DNA of 36,116 nucleotides, taken from NCBI GenBank assembly GCA_017545245.1, contig JAFWPB010000031.1:1-36116 (forward strand), written 5' to 3'. The notes under the pieces were generated by a model, which was not told where the DNA came from, ran no database searches, and saw only the letters and a program-made list of their open reading frames with translations. Within the stretch, counting starts at the first letter, position 1, and every line of letters starts with the position of its first letter. The position numbers and the translations under genes were made by a program. Source of the DNA: Clostridiales bacterium. GTDB lineage: Bacteria > Bacillota > Clostridia > Saccharofermentanales > Saccharofermentanaceae. Shown one piece after another: positions 6,282 through 14,963 of this stretch.

Positions 6282-8620
6282 TTTACTATGTTCGTGGTCT
6301 TTTCCTGGATCGAACTGCACACATCCTCAACACTTCGGCTTCCGTTAAAATAGTACATAGACTCTTCGTTAATGATCCTCATGATCGCGGGATCAGAAGA
6401 ATAGACTGCGCTTATATTCTCAACAAAACCCTGGTACGCTTTGGCCTCTTTTTCAGAAAACCTGACCGGCATATACCCCATCATCTCTTCGACAGATATA
6501 TCCGGAGAACTTAGAAAATTGGCCTCGATCTCCTCCCAGTCTGATTTGTTTTTCTTAATAGCATTATCATTCACTTTATTAAATGCCTGACGGGATGTCG
6601 GAATGGAGAGCAATTCTTCAGCAAACTTGATCTGCTCATCCACACCCAGGAAGAATTTGATAAAATCCCAGGCCAGATCTTTGGACTTGGAGCTGGCCGT
6701 AATACCCATCGTCTCCTTTGGACGCGCGGACAAAGCACTTCCTTCCGCAGAAGGAAATCCTACAAAGACAGTATTCCCATTACGCAACGCAGAATATTCC
6801 GCAAACTGTTCCAAACTGTAAATGCATGTATCGATCAAAACGATACTGCCGTCTTCCAGCTTGTTGATCACAGAAGTATAGTTCTCGGCATTATTCTTGA
6901 TCGCATCGAATTCCTCATCTGAAACACCATATTTCTTCGTCATTTCCAGGATCTGTTTAAATTCTTCGCAATCAAAATAGACTTCTTTTTTCTCATAATC
7001 GATATACTCACTTATTGAGTTGGTCAGCAGTTCCGAAAGAATATCCCGATATCGTCTTTTTTCCATGATCATCGTTTCAGAAGGTATCTTTCCCACGATC
7101 TGGTTGAATTCGGAGAAGGTCCACCCCGTCCGCTCTCCGATAATCTCTTTATCTCCGAGGAACCCGGCCACATCAACACAAATCGGGATATGATACATCT
7201 TCCCTTTTATCTCAAAAGAACGGAACACATTGTCAAAATAGTCCTCCCGACGGATCCCCTGCTCCCCGTCGATAAAGGAATTGAGATCGACCAGTACATC
7301 TTCCGAGTTGAAAAGACTGTAGTCGGAGAAGTTGATCAGGATATCCGGTCCTGTTCCAGACAGCAGGTCCTGGTATAAAGACTCGGCAAAAGTTTCGCTG
7401 GAGTTGTCATCTTCATATGTTTCCTCATAGCAGTGAAAATAAATATGGGCAGTCTTTTCCGGATCACTGTTATACTTCAGGATATACTCCATGCTAGTCT
7501 TGTTAAGTGTACTATAGACTCCAACTGAAAGGATCTCCTTTCCGGCATACGGATTCTTCTCTGCTTTCTTCAGCCTTAAAAACGACACATGCCCCCAGTT
7601 CTTTTCCGTGATGGTTCCGTCAGGAGAATTTAAATCCTCTCTGCCGTAGACATACTCTGAGAAATAGTATAATTCTGGGGAAACAATGAAAGCCTCTACC
7701 GTATTCATTGACACAATATCTACATCTGCATAGTTCCAGTTAAACACTTCTTCCGAAGAATTCTGAAAGAAATCAATACATTCCACTCCATTTTTTGTCA
7801 GGGAATAACACTTCCCATCGTTCACAAACAGATTCCATTGATTCTTGGTAAAAGTACTACTCTTTCCGATATAATCTCCCGTCTCAAGATCCAACTGCCG
7901 GATAGTCGGATAGTAGGAATAGTCGTCTATGATTTGATATCCGAATAAATACCATTTCCCATCGAGATTGAACAGACGTCTGTTCATGGTCTCGATTTCT
8001 TCCGAACCGCTTCCTGAAAAGCTCTTATTCCAGATACAATTTCCTTGTTCATCTAAACGGAAAATCTTCGAGTAGGTCAGCACCAGAATGCTTCTGTCTT
8101 CTACGACTTGAACCTCGTTCACTACTTCACCCATGCCCAGGTCCAGATTCACCGAGCTGATCTTCTCGCCCTGAAGGGAATACTTGTTAAGTATATAGGT
8201 GGTATTGCCCATATCGTTCGAAACATCAGGAACACAGATAGATACCAAGAAATCGATTTCTCCGTCAGGACCTTCTCGGAATCCCTCTACCACTTCGTTT
8301 TCAGCCACGAGTATCTTGTTCAGAAAGTTTCCTTCCATATCAAATACTGCCAGGCCCCTCTCATTCTTTGCCGCATCCGGATAGTTGATAGTATAGCTTG
8401 TAACGAAGTTTTCCTTAAACAATCTGCAGTCTGTCGTGAAATGAAAAAACGCATCCTCTTCTTCCGGCTCTAAAAGGGTGATTTTCTGCGTTTCAAAATA
8501 CGGGTCACTCTCCAAGACGACCTTCTTATCGACCGGTTTCTTTCTCTTGCAACCTGTAAAGACCACAAGCGAAGAAACGATCAGGCACACAGCTATTACT
8601 CGACAAAGAAACTGTTTCAC
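6269..8620 (-). CDS. Lipoprotein with propeller-like sensor and extracellular solute-binding domain
   Basis: 783 residues from the GTG at 8620, chosen because GGAGG sits 5 bases before it and a hydrophobic signal follows directly, ending VVFTGC (lipobox-like, Cys acylation). The mature N-terminal part (about 30-360) has repeated short beta segments such as GLAVFDMEGNFLNKI and GNCIWNKSF, like a beta-propeller. The C-terminal part (about 365-783) is type 1 solute-binding: TGPDILINFSDYSLF, IPICVDVAGFLGDKE and SKDLAWDFIKFFLG. In this family the binding domain normally feeds an ABC sugar importer, but no permease or ATPase is nearby. It may therefore act as an orphan receptor. It is divergent from a small membrane protein gene. 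Confidence 0.85.
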   Translation of the reverse strand: MKQFLCRVIAVCLIVSSLVVFTGCKRKKPVDKKVVLESDPYFETQKITLLEPEEEDAFFHFTTDCRLFKENFVTSYTINYPDAAKNERGLAVFDMEGNFLNKILVAENEVVEGFREGPDGEIDFLVSICVPDVSNDMGNTTYILNKYSLQGEKISSVNLDLGMGEVVNEVQVVEDRSILVLTYSKIFRLDEQGNCIWNKSFSGSGSEEIETMNRRLFNLDGKWYLFGYQIIDDYSYYPTIRQLDLETGDYIGKSSTFTKNQWNLFVNDGKCYSLTKNGVECIDFFQNSSEEVFNWNYADVDIVSMNTVEAFIVSPELYYFSEYVYGREDLNSPDGTITEKNWGHVSFLRLKKAEKNPYAGKEILSVGVYSTLNKTSMEYILKYNSDPEKTAHIYFHCYEETYEDDNSSETFAESLYQDLLSGTGPDILINFSDYSLFNSEDVLVDLNSFIDGEQGIRREDYFDNVFRSFEIKGKMYHIPICVDVAGFLGDKEIIGERTGWTFSEFNQIVGKIPSETMIMEKRRYRDILSELLTNSISEYIDYEKKEVYFDCEEFKQILEMTKKYGVSDEEFDAIKNNAENYTSVINKLEDGSIVLIDTCIYSLEQFAEYSALRNGNTVFVGFPSAEGSALSARPKETMGITASSKSKDLAWDFIKFFLGVDEQIKFAEELLSIPTSRQAFNKVNDNAIKKNKSDWEEIEANFLSSPDISVEEMMGYMPVRFSEKEAKAYQGFVENISAVYSSDPAIMRIINEESMYYFNGSRSVEDVCSSIQEKTTNIVKARS

Positions 8621-8647
8621 ATATCCCTCCATTATGACCCTCGGTGT

Positions 8648-8656
8648 ATTATAGCA
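8648..8656 (-). promoter_or_regulatory. Extended -10 of the solute-binding lipoprotein gene
   Basis: The minus strand reads TGCTATAAT, an extended -10 whose hexamer covers 8648-8653. Transcription would begin near 8641, about 20 bases before the GTG at 8620. This argues against in-frame start codons further upstream. No clear -35. Confidence 0.5.
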
Positions 8657-8727
8657 CATTTCCTCCTCCACTGCGTATCCGCCGCAATGCAAGCTCTTTT
8701 GACGCAGCAAAGTATACTGGACAGGTG

Positions 8728-8736
8728 TGATATAAT
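8728..8736 (+). promoter_or_regulatory. Extended -10 of the small membrane protein gene
   Basis: TGATATAAT matches the extended -10 consensus, with the hexamer at 8731-8736, about 36 bases before the ATG at 8772. The -35 region is weak, which is usual for extended -10 promoters. Confidence 0.5.
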
Positions 8737-8771
8737 GATCGCGACACTTTATGCATGCAAAGGAGAGCATC

Positions 8772-9257
8772 ATGGATAACGATATAAAAACACAAATTCA
8801 AAATGCTGTATCTCAGGGTTTACTGCAGCCGGTGACACTCAGCGAAGAGAAGATCAAAGCATTCTGCGCCAAGCAGCGTTCTTCCGCAATTAAGCTTTTT
8901 CTCGGCTCCATCGTCCTGATTCTGGCAGTTGCGCTTCTGGCGTTCCTGTTTATCAGCGTATTCCACGTGATCGTTTACAGCATCAAAATCATCCTTGGAC
9001 TTTTACTGGTACTTCTTTTTCCGATCTTTGCAATCTATAACATCTTCTCCACGATTGGCACGATCTCGAAGAAGAATTACGATTTTTACGAAGGCGAAGT
9101 TTTTGGTATGACAGAGAAAGGATACAAGATCCGCGGTCTTGAATCGGCCGACATCAACTTTCTTTTCCCACGCAAGGACAAGCCAAACCTTACTCCCGGA
9201 GAAAAAGCGATCGTTGCCCGTTTCAAAGAAGAGCTTTCTCTTCTGGAAAAGAACTGA
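8772..9257 (+). CDS. Two-helix membrane protein of unknown function
   Basis: 161 residues. The start at 8772 is preceded by AAAGGAG at 6 bases. After a polar N-terminus (about 35 residues), two strongly hydrophobic helices follow (about 37-60 and 64-88), then a cytosol-like C-terminal region with segments FYEGEVFGMTEKGYKIRGL and LTPGEKAIVARFKEELSLL. No catalytic motif is recognisable. It has its own extended -10 promoter and ends in a strong bidirectional terminator, so it is probably monocistronic. Its divergence from the solute-binding lipoprotein is the only contextual hint. Confidence 0.75.
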   Translation: MDNDIKTQIQNAVSQGLLQPVTLSEEKIKAFCAKQRSSAIKLFLGSIVLILAVALLAFLFISVFHVIVYSIKIILGLLLVLLFPIFAIYNIFSTIGTISKKNYDFYEGEVFGMTEKGYKIRGLESADINFLFPRKDKPNLTPGEKAIVARFKEELSLLEKN

Positions 9258-9280
9258 TCCCATAACCGATACAAGAACTG

Positions 9281-9318
9281 AAAAAGGAGGATGCCTTGTT
9301 GAAGACATCCTCCTTTTT
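9281..9318. terminator. Bidirectional terminator between the membrane protein and the surface protein
   Basis: AAAAAGGAGGATG (9281-9293) pairs perfectly over 13 bp with CATCCTCCTTTTT (9306-9318) around a 12-base loop. T-runs on both strands serve the two convergent genes. Confidence 0.88.
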
Positions 9319-9340
9319 ATCTGTTCTTGCTTACTCTGGC

Positions 9341-12277
9341 TCAGATGGATCCACGGTCAATTCCGTACTTCTTACAGATATTTGTAAATTCATCACTGCT
9401 TCCGAAGAAAATCAGAACGCTGTCTTTGGTCTGGGATCCTTTCGCAATCTCACCTGCCCAGTAGGAAATCTCCTCTGCTTCCGGCTCTCTTCCCATGAAG
9501 GTCGTGTAAAGTCTTCTTACATACTCTTCGTTCTTCAGGTTGAGGTCAACAAATTCCTTACTGCGGAAGAAGAATTCGGCTGCCGAACAACCGGTCTTCT
9601 CGATGTTAGTAAGTGCCAGGGACCAGTAATCCAGACCTACATTCTCCGGTTCACGATCCAGACAACATGTATAAAGACGTGTCGCGAAGTCCTTCGCATT
9701 CTTAGAAGCAAACTCTGCCTTCGCGTTCGGGGCACCGGAACGGACTCCGTATGTCGCACAAACATTGCACCATTCTGTTGAGTCAATGAATCCGTTGATG
9801 ACATCCTCTTTGCTCATCTCGCCGCTCTTCAGTTTTCCTACCCAGAAAGACTTACCGGCAGCTTCGGAATCACGATCAAAGAATGTCTTGTAAAGTGTTT
9901 CAACAAAATCCTCGTCGCTCAGTTTTCGGTTCAGGAACTCCTCTGCCTCGATGAGGAAGAAGTGTGCGCAGTCACCACCGGTTCTGTTACCGCTCTCGAT
10001 GTCATTGATCCAGAATTCCTTTCCTTTCGGCTCGGACTCACGATCCAAAGCAATGGTGTAAAGACGCTCTACAAAATCAGCAATCGAAGGTTCTTGTCCA
10101 GAAACCGGTGCCTTTGTCGGCTGGACAGGAGCCGTCGTTACTGTCGGCTGACCTGGAGCCGTCGTTACCGTAGTCTGGCCCGGAGCCGTCGTTACTGTCG
10201 GCTGGCCCGGAGCTGTCGTTACTGTCGGCTGTACCGGTACCGATGTTACCGGTGCAGGTGTCGGTTCATCCGTCGTAACAGCTTTCGCAATGTAGATCGT
10301 AACGTCAACCGTCTTTTGGTTGACATCCAGTTTCGTGCCTGCAGTAGGTACCTGCTTCTGGATACTCATACTTAAGGATTTCTTCGTATTATCTAACCAT
10401 TCATACTGAATATTGGCACGGAAACCAGCTGCTTCCAGCTCTTCGTGTACACGAACTTCCGCGTCAGCGTAGTACATACCAATTACATTTGGCATCGTTC
10501 CTTTTTCAGTAACAGGAGTCGGCTGGCCTGGTGAAGTAGTCGTCGAATGATCCGGTCTGGGTGCCACCGGCGGACCACCAGATTCGCCGAAATTTCCGCC
10601 TACTCTTTGAGAATAAGATGCACCCTCATCCAAATCGAAAACTCCTGCCGCTCCAGCCTTAACCTCGCTGAGAGTCATTCTTCCGTGAGGATAGCAATTG
10701 TTATCACCCTTCTTCAGCGGAACGATCGACCACTGGATTGCCCAGGTGAACGCGCCCCACGCATAGAAGTCGATATCGTTGGAATCGTCAAACCAGTCCG
10801 ATCTGCCGTAGTCAAAAGCCGTACCCAGCTTGTACAGATCCGCAACTCTATGTGTCATAAGACCGAAATCCTGTCTGCTGATCAGTTCATCCGGGCAGAA
10901 AGTTTTGTCACAAATCTTCGGGTAACCAAAACAAATCAGATTCTTCTGGCCCCATGCAACTGCATCCGCATATGCAGCATCAGCAGGAACGTCAGTAAAT
11001 GTGGATGTTCCAGTTACTGCCGGGCTTCCACACTGCTTGTAAAGCGCCAGGATCGCATCCGCTCTCGTTGCAAACTGTTCAGAATCTGAATGGAAGTCAT
11101 TGGAATTCACAACACTGTCCGGTACATCTGTTCCATTATAATTGGCAACGATCTGAACACGATCATCGAAGCAGACGCAGTGTCTCAGCTGATCAAAAGG
11201 ATCTTCGCTTCCACCATAATTGATCGTCTTGGAGTACACGGCACCAAGTTTTTCGGTTTCATGCACATAAACACCTTCATTATAGGCCTTGCAAAGACGG
11301 CTGTTCTTGCTGATGTCGATCTTATTGATACTGGAAAGACCAAATGCCAACAGATAATAAAGTCTCGGGTTATTGGACAGATCCAGTGCTTTCAAATCAA
11401 CATCACACTCTACGGCAAGGTAGGCAAGCTTCGGATTATGGGAAGTATCCAAAGATTTGAGTTTTCCCTTGTTATAGCCGCAAACAAGTTCAACCAGTTC
11501 AGGATTGTGGCTGACATCAATGTTATTCATCTTCGTCCAGGCACAGTTATAATACTGAAGATCTGGCAAGTTGCTGACATCTACATCTCCAAGCTTCGGA
11601 TTGTGCCAGATATCCAACCTTCTGAGGTGTGTGTTTTTAGAAACATCGATAGATGTCAGATTATTGTAGAATACCGCCAATTCGCAAAGAAGCGGGTTGT
11701 TGCTCAGATCAAGAGAAGTAAGTCCGCACTTACTGCAAAACAAGTTCTCGAGCTTTGGGTTCTGGGACAGATCAAGTGTTTTCAGATTCGGGTTGGAGTT
11801 ACACTCGATATATGCCATCTCCGGATTATTCCTGAAATTGATACTCTCCAGTTTGCAGTTGAAGCAGTATACCCACTGCAGTTTCGGGCAGTCAGAAAAA
11901 TCCAAAGAAGTAAAATCATTAAAGGAGCACCAGATACCTACAAGTTCTTTATTGCTGGAAAGATCCATCTCCGAGATATGATTTCCTTTGATCCACAGAC
12001 CTTTAATATCCGTGAAGTACTCTACTCCCTTGATAGAGTAGATATCCGAGTTTTCACAGTGAAGATTCCATGTGTGCTCGATCTCAGTTTGGGACAGATA
12101 TCCGTTTCTGTCCTTGTCGTACGTTGCAGATGCAACGACAGCCCGGAAATTCGGATCCGGGAAATGTGCTTCATCGATAGGTACCCCGGTGGCAGCACTG
12201 ACACTTGCCATACCGAAATAAGGCACTGCTATCGCCGCACTTAAAAGTGCGGAAACCAAATGCTTACATCGTTTCAT
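9341..12277 (-). CDS. Secreted leucine-rich-repeat surface protein with SLH-like, PASTA and DUF4214 domains
   Basis: 978 residues. The ATG at 12277 starts a Sec signal peptide (MKRCKHLVSALLSAA..., cleavage near ASVSA-ATG). Then follow an EF-hand or dockerin-like loop DKDRNGYLS (about 53-61), about twelve irregular leucine-rich repeats (85-345; pattern LDLSxNPxL), an S-layer-homology-like region (about 400-540; FTDVPADAAYADAVAWG), one PASTA-like domain (about 595-665; PNVIGMYYADAE), a Pro/Thr linker with four copies of TVTTAPGQP, and two DUF4214 regions (about 740-975) with the repeating LDREPE...YW pattern. LRR and PASTA modules bind protein and peptidoglycan in other proteins. The role is inferred as cell-surface adhesion or wall binding. 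Monocistronic. Confidence 0.88.
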   Translation of the reverse strand: MKRCKHLVSALLSAAIAVPYFGMASVSAATGVPIDEAHFPDPNFRAVVASATYDKDRNGYLSQTEIEHTWNLHCENSDIYSIKGVEYFTDIKGLWIKGNHISEMDLSSNKELVGIWCSFNDFTSLDFSDCPKLQWVYCFNCKLESINFRNNPEMAYIECNSNPNLKTLDLSQNPKLENLFCSKCGLTSLDLSNNPLLCELAVFYNNLTSIDVSKNTHLRRLDIWHNPKLGDVDVSNLPDLQYYNCAWTKMNNIDVSHNPELVELVCGYNKGKLKSLDTSHNPKLAYLAVECDVDLKALDLSNNPRLYYLLAFGLSSINKIDISKNSRLCKAYNEGVYVHETEKLGAVYSKTINYGGSEDPFDQLRHCVCFDDRVQIVANYNGTDVPDSVVNSNDFHSDSEQFATRADAILALYKQCGSPAVTGTSTFTDVPADAAYADAVAWGQKNLICFGYPKICDKTFCPDELISRQDFGLMTHRVADLYKLGTAFDYGRSDWFDDSNDIDFYAWGAFTWAIQWSIVPLKKGDNNCYPHGRMTLSEVKAGAAGVFDLDEGASYSQRVGGNFGESGGPPVAPRPDHSTTTSPGQPTPVTEKGTMPNVIGMYYADAEVRVHEELEAAGFRANIQYEWLDNTKKSLSMSIQKQVPTAGTKLDVNQKTVDVTIYIAKAVTTDEPTPAPVTSVPVQPTVTTAPGQPTVTTAPGQTTVTTAPGQPTVTTAPVQPTKAPVSGQEPSIADFVERLYTIALDRESEPKGKEFWINDIESGNRTGGDCAHFFLIEAEEFLNRKLSDEDFVETLYKTFFDRDSEAAGKSFWVGKLKSGEMSKEDVINGFIDSTEWCNVCATYGVRSGAPNAKAEFASKNAKDFATRLYTCCLDREPENVGLDYWSLALTNIEKTGCSAAEFFFRSKEFVDLNLKNEEYVRRLYTTFMGREPEAEEISYWAGEIAKGSQTKDSVLIFFGSSDEFTNICKKYGIDRGSI
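10131..10238 (-). repeat. Four 27-bp coding tandem repeats (TVTTAPGQP linker)
   Basis: Units starting GCCGTCGTTA or GCTGTCGTTA occur at 10131, 10158, 10185 and 10212, exactly 27 bp apart. They encode the nonapeptide TVTTAPGQP in the flexible linker between the PASTA and DUF4214 domains. Units differ by a few bases, so copy number may vary between strains. Confidence 0.9.
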
Positions 12278-12503
12278 TTTTACTTTTCCTTTCTCTTTCT
12301 TCAATAAATGAATAACGTCGAATGAGCACGTTTTTTCCCAACCATGAAAAAAGCGCGCACAAACAAACATCAGCAAACCGCTATGAATTCTAACATCCAG
12401 ATATCAAAATATATATACAAAATACTCTTGTTCTGTCATTTTTATGGTCTTTTTTCGGCGATTATTCGTCATAAGCCTTAAAAATACATGCTTTGCGAGC
12501 TTC

Positions 12504-13283
12504 TCAAGGAGTTGTCCGATCAACCATAATATTCTGTTCTATCCACACAGCCACGCCATCATCGTCATTGGAAAGAGTAACCTGATCAGCAACGTTTCTG
12601 ACTTCTTCTATACTGTTTGCAACAGCAACTCCTGTTCCACACATCTTGAGCATGTCCATATCGCCCGTGTCATCTCCAAAAGCAACCATATCTGTAAGAG
12701 CGATACCACTATGCTCTGAAACGGCTTTTATTGCCATCACCTTGCCGGAGAATTCAGGAAGAAAAGCATACCATTTCTCTCCACGATAGCATTGCAGCCG
12801 GCAATGAAAAGTATTTGCGATTTCATACGCGATCGACTCGTCAGGAAGCGCTGAGACGATCTTATTCGCTCTAAAGGTAAGTGGTTTATCGTATTCGCAG
12901 TAAATGGCTTTATGAAGCCTTTCTGATTTGGCAATATGCTTGCTGTTCCAGTACACTTTTTTCCCTTCAGCAACGGTTATTTCCGCTCCCGGCACCGCCT
13001 GAATCAGCTTTCTCAATATGCCGTTTGTTTCCTCTTGATCAAAACTAAAACTACGGACGCATTCACCATTTGCATGGACAACCGTACCATCTGCTGTTAT
13101 CTCATAATCCGGCTGAAGGATATTGATATACTTTTCTGCTCCTATCCAGTATCTGGCAGTAGCGATGGCAAACTTTATTCCCTGTGCACGGCATTCTGAC
13201 AGGGTCTTAAGAGTATGGTCAGATATACTTCCGTCCGTTCTGAGCAAAGTGTGGTCCAAGTCAGAAATCAAGAGTTTATACAT
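12504..13283 (-). CDS. HAD-IIB (Cof-like) phosphatase
   Basis: 259 residues with all HAD motifs: DLDHTLL at the N-terminus (nucleophile and acid Asp), IATAR (motif II), a Lys in motif III (FSGKVMAI) and GDDTGDMDML (motif IV). The roughly 100-residue insertion between motifs II and III is the type IIB cap. Such Cof/YbiV-type enzymes hydrolyse sugar phosphates, nucleotide phosphates or pyridoxal phosphate; the substrate cannot be read from sequence. AGAGG lies 6 bases before the ATG. It is the last gene of a minus-strand series beginning at 14757. Confidence 0.9.
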   Translation of the reverse strand: MYKLLISDLDHTLLRTDGSISDHTLKTLSECRAQGIKFAIATARYWIGAEKYINILQPDYEITADGTVVHANGECVRSFSFDQEETNGILRKLIQAVPGAEITVAEGKKVYWNSKHIAKSERLHKAIYCEYDKPLTFRANKIVSALPDESIAYEIANTFHCRLQCYRGEKWYAFLPEFSGKVMAIKAVSEHSGIALTDMVAFGDDTGDMDMLKMCGTGVAVANSIEEVRNVADQVTLSNDDDGVAVWIEQNIMVDRTTP

Positions 13284-13286
13284 GTC

Positions 13287-13400
13287 TTACCTCTTTTTCC
13301 AAATGTTTTTTCTTGCCAGTTCCGGCATATCCTGGCTGATACACGGACGATTGGCAAATCTGGCAAAAGCAACGGCGTCCTCGTTTGCAATCAGGGACAT
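13287..13400 (-). CDS. Possible small ORF between the ACT-domain and HAD genes
   Basis: The 37-codon frame MSLIANEDAVAFARFANR... ends 3 bases before the HAD start. It is open upstream to the ACT-gene stop codon (13430), giving up to 47 sense codons directly after that stop in the same frame. The only good ribosome site (GGAGGAG) is 14 bases from the ATG, too far for comfort. It may be a degraded gene remnant, a small protein or chance. Confidence 0.25.
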   Translation of the reverse strand: MSLIANEDAVAFARFANRPCISQDMPELARKNIWKKR

Positions 13401-13433
13401 CGCAATATCTTTCTCTCCTCCTGCAGCAAAAGT

Positions 13434-13799
13434 TCACACGATCGTGTAGCCCTCTTCAGCCAATACGTTTAATGCTTTTTCGAAGTTCTCCTCTTTCACG
13501 AGAATGTAGTCTGTATTATATGTCGACACGGCGAAGATCCCGATCTTGTGTTCTGCCAGAATGCCTGACAGTTTGGACAGAATTCCGATCAACGAGAAAT
13601 CCAGGACTCCCTCAATCCGAAAACCTCTCCATCCATCATCGCGCTCGACCGTCTCTTCCGGCGTGTCCTCAGTCTTACAAACCAGGGATAGTTCTTCATT
13701 CGTTTTTCCGATAAAAAAGAACTCCGAATTCATATCCATGTCCGATACACTTTTCACTTTGCACACGGTCAGTTTGTAGGATAGTTTTTTCAGTTCCAT
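13434..13799 (-). CDS. ACT-domain protein
   Basis: 121 residues. The first half is a small beta-rich segment (MELKKLSYKLTVCKV, then EFFFIGKTNEELSLVC) and the second half a typical ACT fold (FSLIGILSKLSGILAEHKIGIFAVSTYNTDYILV). This stand-alone paired-ACT family is common in Firmicutes and probably binds an amino acid as a sensor; no enzyme domain is attached. AAGGAG lies 8 bases before the ATG, inside the end of the upstream GNAT gene, so the two are probably translated from one mRNA. Complete and of normal length. Confidence 0.88.
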   Translation of the reverse strand: MELKKLSYKLTVCKVKSVSDMDMNSEFFFIGKTNEELSLVCKTEDTPEETVERDDGWRGFRIEGVLDFSLIGILSKLSGILAEHKIGIFAVSTYNTDYILVKEENFEKALNVLAEEGYTIV

Positions 13800-13801
13800 T
13801 T

Positions 13802-14215
13802 TTACTGCTCCTTATATCTCATCGCCACATATTGTTCCGCAAATCCCAGGCTCTTCCAGAAGGCAACGCCGGCCTCATTCCACGGAAGCACGTCGATGTC
13901 GATACAATCCGTTCCCAGATATTCCAGTAATGCTCGAAAAGCACTTTTCCCGTAGTGTTTTCTTCTCTGTTCCCGGTCGATATAAAACTGCCTCAGGTAA
14001 AGTGGTTTGGCAGTACGGTCCACCAGCGCATAGCCGACTGTCGTCTCTCCGTCCTTGAAGAAATACGCATCGTAATCGCCTTCGATAAAGCCCTTCATGC
14101 GCGCTTCAAGCTCAGAAAGATTCATCGGATTACTGCTTCTTTCATCCTCGATCAGACACTTATTCATGCATGCCAGCACCGAAACATCTTCAATTGTACA
14201 CTTCTCGATTTTCAT
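13802..14215 (-). CDS. GNAT-family N-acetyltransferase
   Basis: 137 residues from the ATG at 14215, whose ATGA overlaps the stop of the upstream DUF6144-like gene and which has GGAG 5 bases upstream. The GNAT core is visible: LYLRQFYIDREQRRKHYGKSA carries the acetyl-CoA loop region (REQRRKHYG in place of the usual Q/RxxGxG/A), then IDVLPWNEAGVAFWKSLGF as motif B. The substrate is unknown. It is second in a small operon with the DUF6144-like, ACT and HAD genes. Confidence 0.85.
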   Translation of the reverse strand: MKIEKCTIEDVSVLACMNKCLIEDERSSNPMNLSELEARMKGFIEGDYDAYFFKDGETTVGYALVDRTAKPLYLRQFYIDREQRRKHYGKSAFRALLEYLGTDCIDIDVLPWNEAGVAFWKSLGFAEQYVAMRYKEQ

Positions 14216-14757
14216 GCTTTCTCCGTAATCTTGATCCGACATTCTTTATCGCCCAGTTTCACCGACTTGATCAGCTCCACTTCCACTTCTTTTCCTAAGA
14301 CATACTCGAACATTCTCTTCGAATATCCAAGTGTACAGTAACACCATGTTTTCGAAAGTGTATCCTCAACCTGATTCACGAAATCGCAGTAGCACTGCGG
14401 GTACATCAGATAGTACGAAGCTCCGTCAAATTCGAGCCAGTAACCCAGCTCCAGCGCGTTTGTTTTCTCCACAAAATCCGCCGGATCCGTCGAAGCACCG
14501 TATGCGTCTTTCACGCTCTGGATCCACTCGTATTGCGGTCCGCAAGCGCAGTCCATGCGGATCGCTTTTACGGTATCGTCATCGAAGCTTTCCTCGAGAA
14601 AAGCACATGTCTTCTTCGCCCATGCAAACTTCTCGTTTATATCCGCAGTTGCCTCGAGAGGGTTCTCATTAGAGAACTTTTCTCCTGCTTCTTTCTGACT
14701 ATGATTTTCCATGCTTTCCATCAAACGGATCGCATTCGGTTCATCGTTCTTTGCCAT
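14212..14757 (-). CDS. DUF6144-like cysteine-rich protein
   Basis: 181 residues, soluble, with an unusual set of cysteine motifs: MDCACGP (about 68-74), YPQCYCDF (about 118-125), TWCYCTLGY (about 136-144) and GDKECRIKI at the end. I recognise this as the DUF6144-like family, which ends in a V4R-like small-molecule domain, but no reaction is established. The cysteines could bind metal or form a redox centre. AAGGAGG precedes the ATG by 8 bases and lies inside a 37-codon ORF that stops 3 bases upstream. It overlaps the downstream GNAT gene by 4 bases, so it heads that operon. Confidence 0.75.
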   Translation of the reverse strand: MAKNDEPNAIRLMESMENHSQKEAGEKFSNENPLEATADINEKFAWAKKTCAFLEESFDDDTVKAIRMDCACGPQYEWIQSVKDAYGASTDPADFVEKTNALELGYWLEFDGASYYLMYPQCYCDFVNQVEDTLSKTWCYCTLGYSKRMFEYVLGKEVEVELIKSVKLGDKECRIKITEKA

Positions 14758-14760
14758 TGG

Positions 14761-14874
14761 TTATTCCTCCTTTAAAACTTTCAGCGAATCTGCGAACTCC
14801 GAAAGCATGAATCGAACGCGTTCCGGCCTTAACTCTTCCACCCTGCATACTTCCCTTGGGAATAAACAGTTCAT
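14761..14874 (-). CDS. Possible 37-residue upstream small ORF
   Basis: The frame MNCLFPREVCRVEELRPERV... ends LKVLKEE, with its TAA 3 bases before the ATG of the DUF6144-like gene. The composition is protein-like (charged, amphipathic C-terminal helix). Its own ribosome site is poor (GGAG touches the ATG), so it could be a translational-coupling leader, a remnant C-terminus or a real small protein. Confidence 0.35.
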   Translation of the reverse strand: MNCLFPREVCRVEELRPERVRFMLSEFADSLKVLKEE

Positions 14875-14906
14875 CTCCGCCGAACCGTGTTTCCTGTCTC
14901 ACAACG

Positions 14907-14935
14907 TTCACTTCTATATCATACCATGATAGAAT
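14907..14935 (+). promoter_or_regulatory. Promoter of the methyltransferase gene
   Basis: TTCACT (14907-14912) and TAGAAT (14930-14935) are 17 bases apart, with TGA directly before the -10 giving an extended -10. The start would be about 22 bases before the ATG at 14964. Confidence 0.55.
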
Positions 14936-14963
14936 GCGTATAAGATGAAAAAGGGAGTAGCCT

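Noticed and set aside
8621..8773. Longer N-terminus of the solute-binding protein from an upstream in-frame start
   Set aside because: The extended -10 promoter and a good ribosome site with GTG lie downstream of it, and the signal peptide begins at the GTG.
10131..10238. Regular 27-bp repeats resembling a short CRISPR array
   Set aside because: There are no unique spacers; the repeats are in frame and encode a TVTTAPGQP linker inside a secreted protein.
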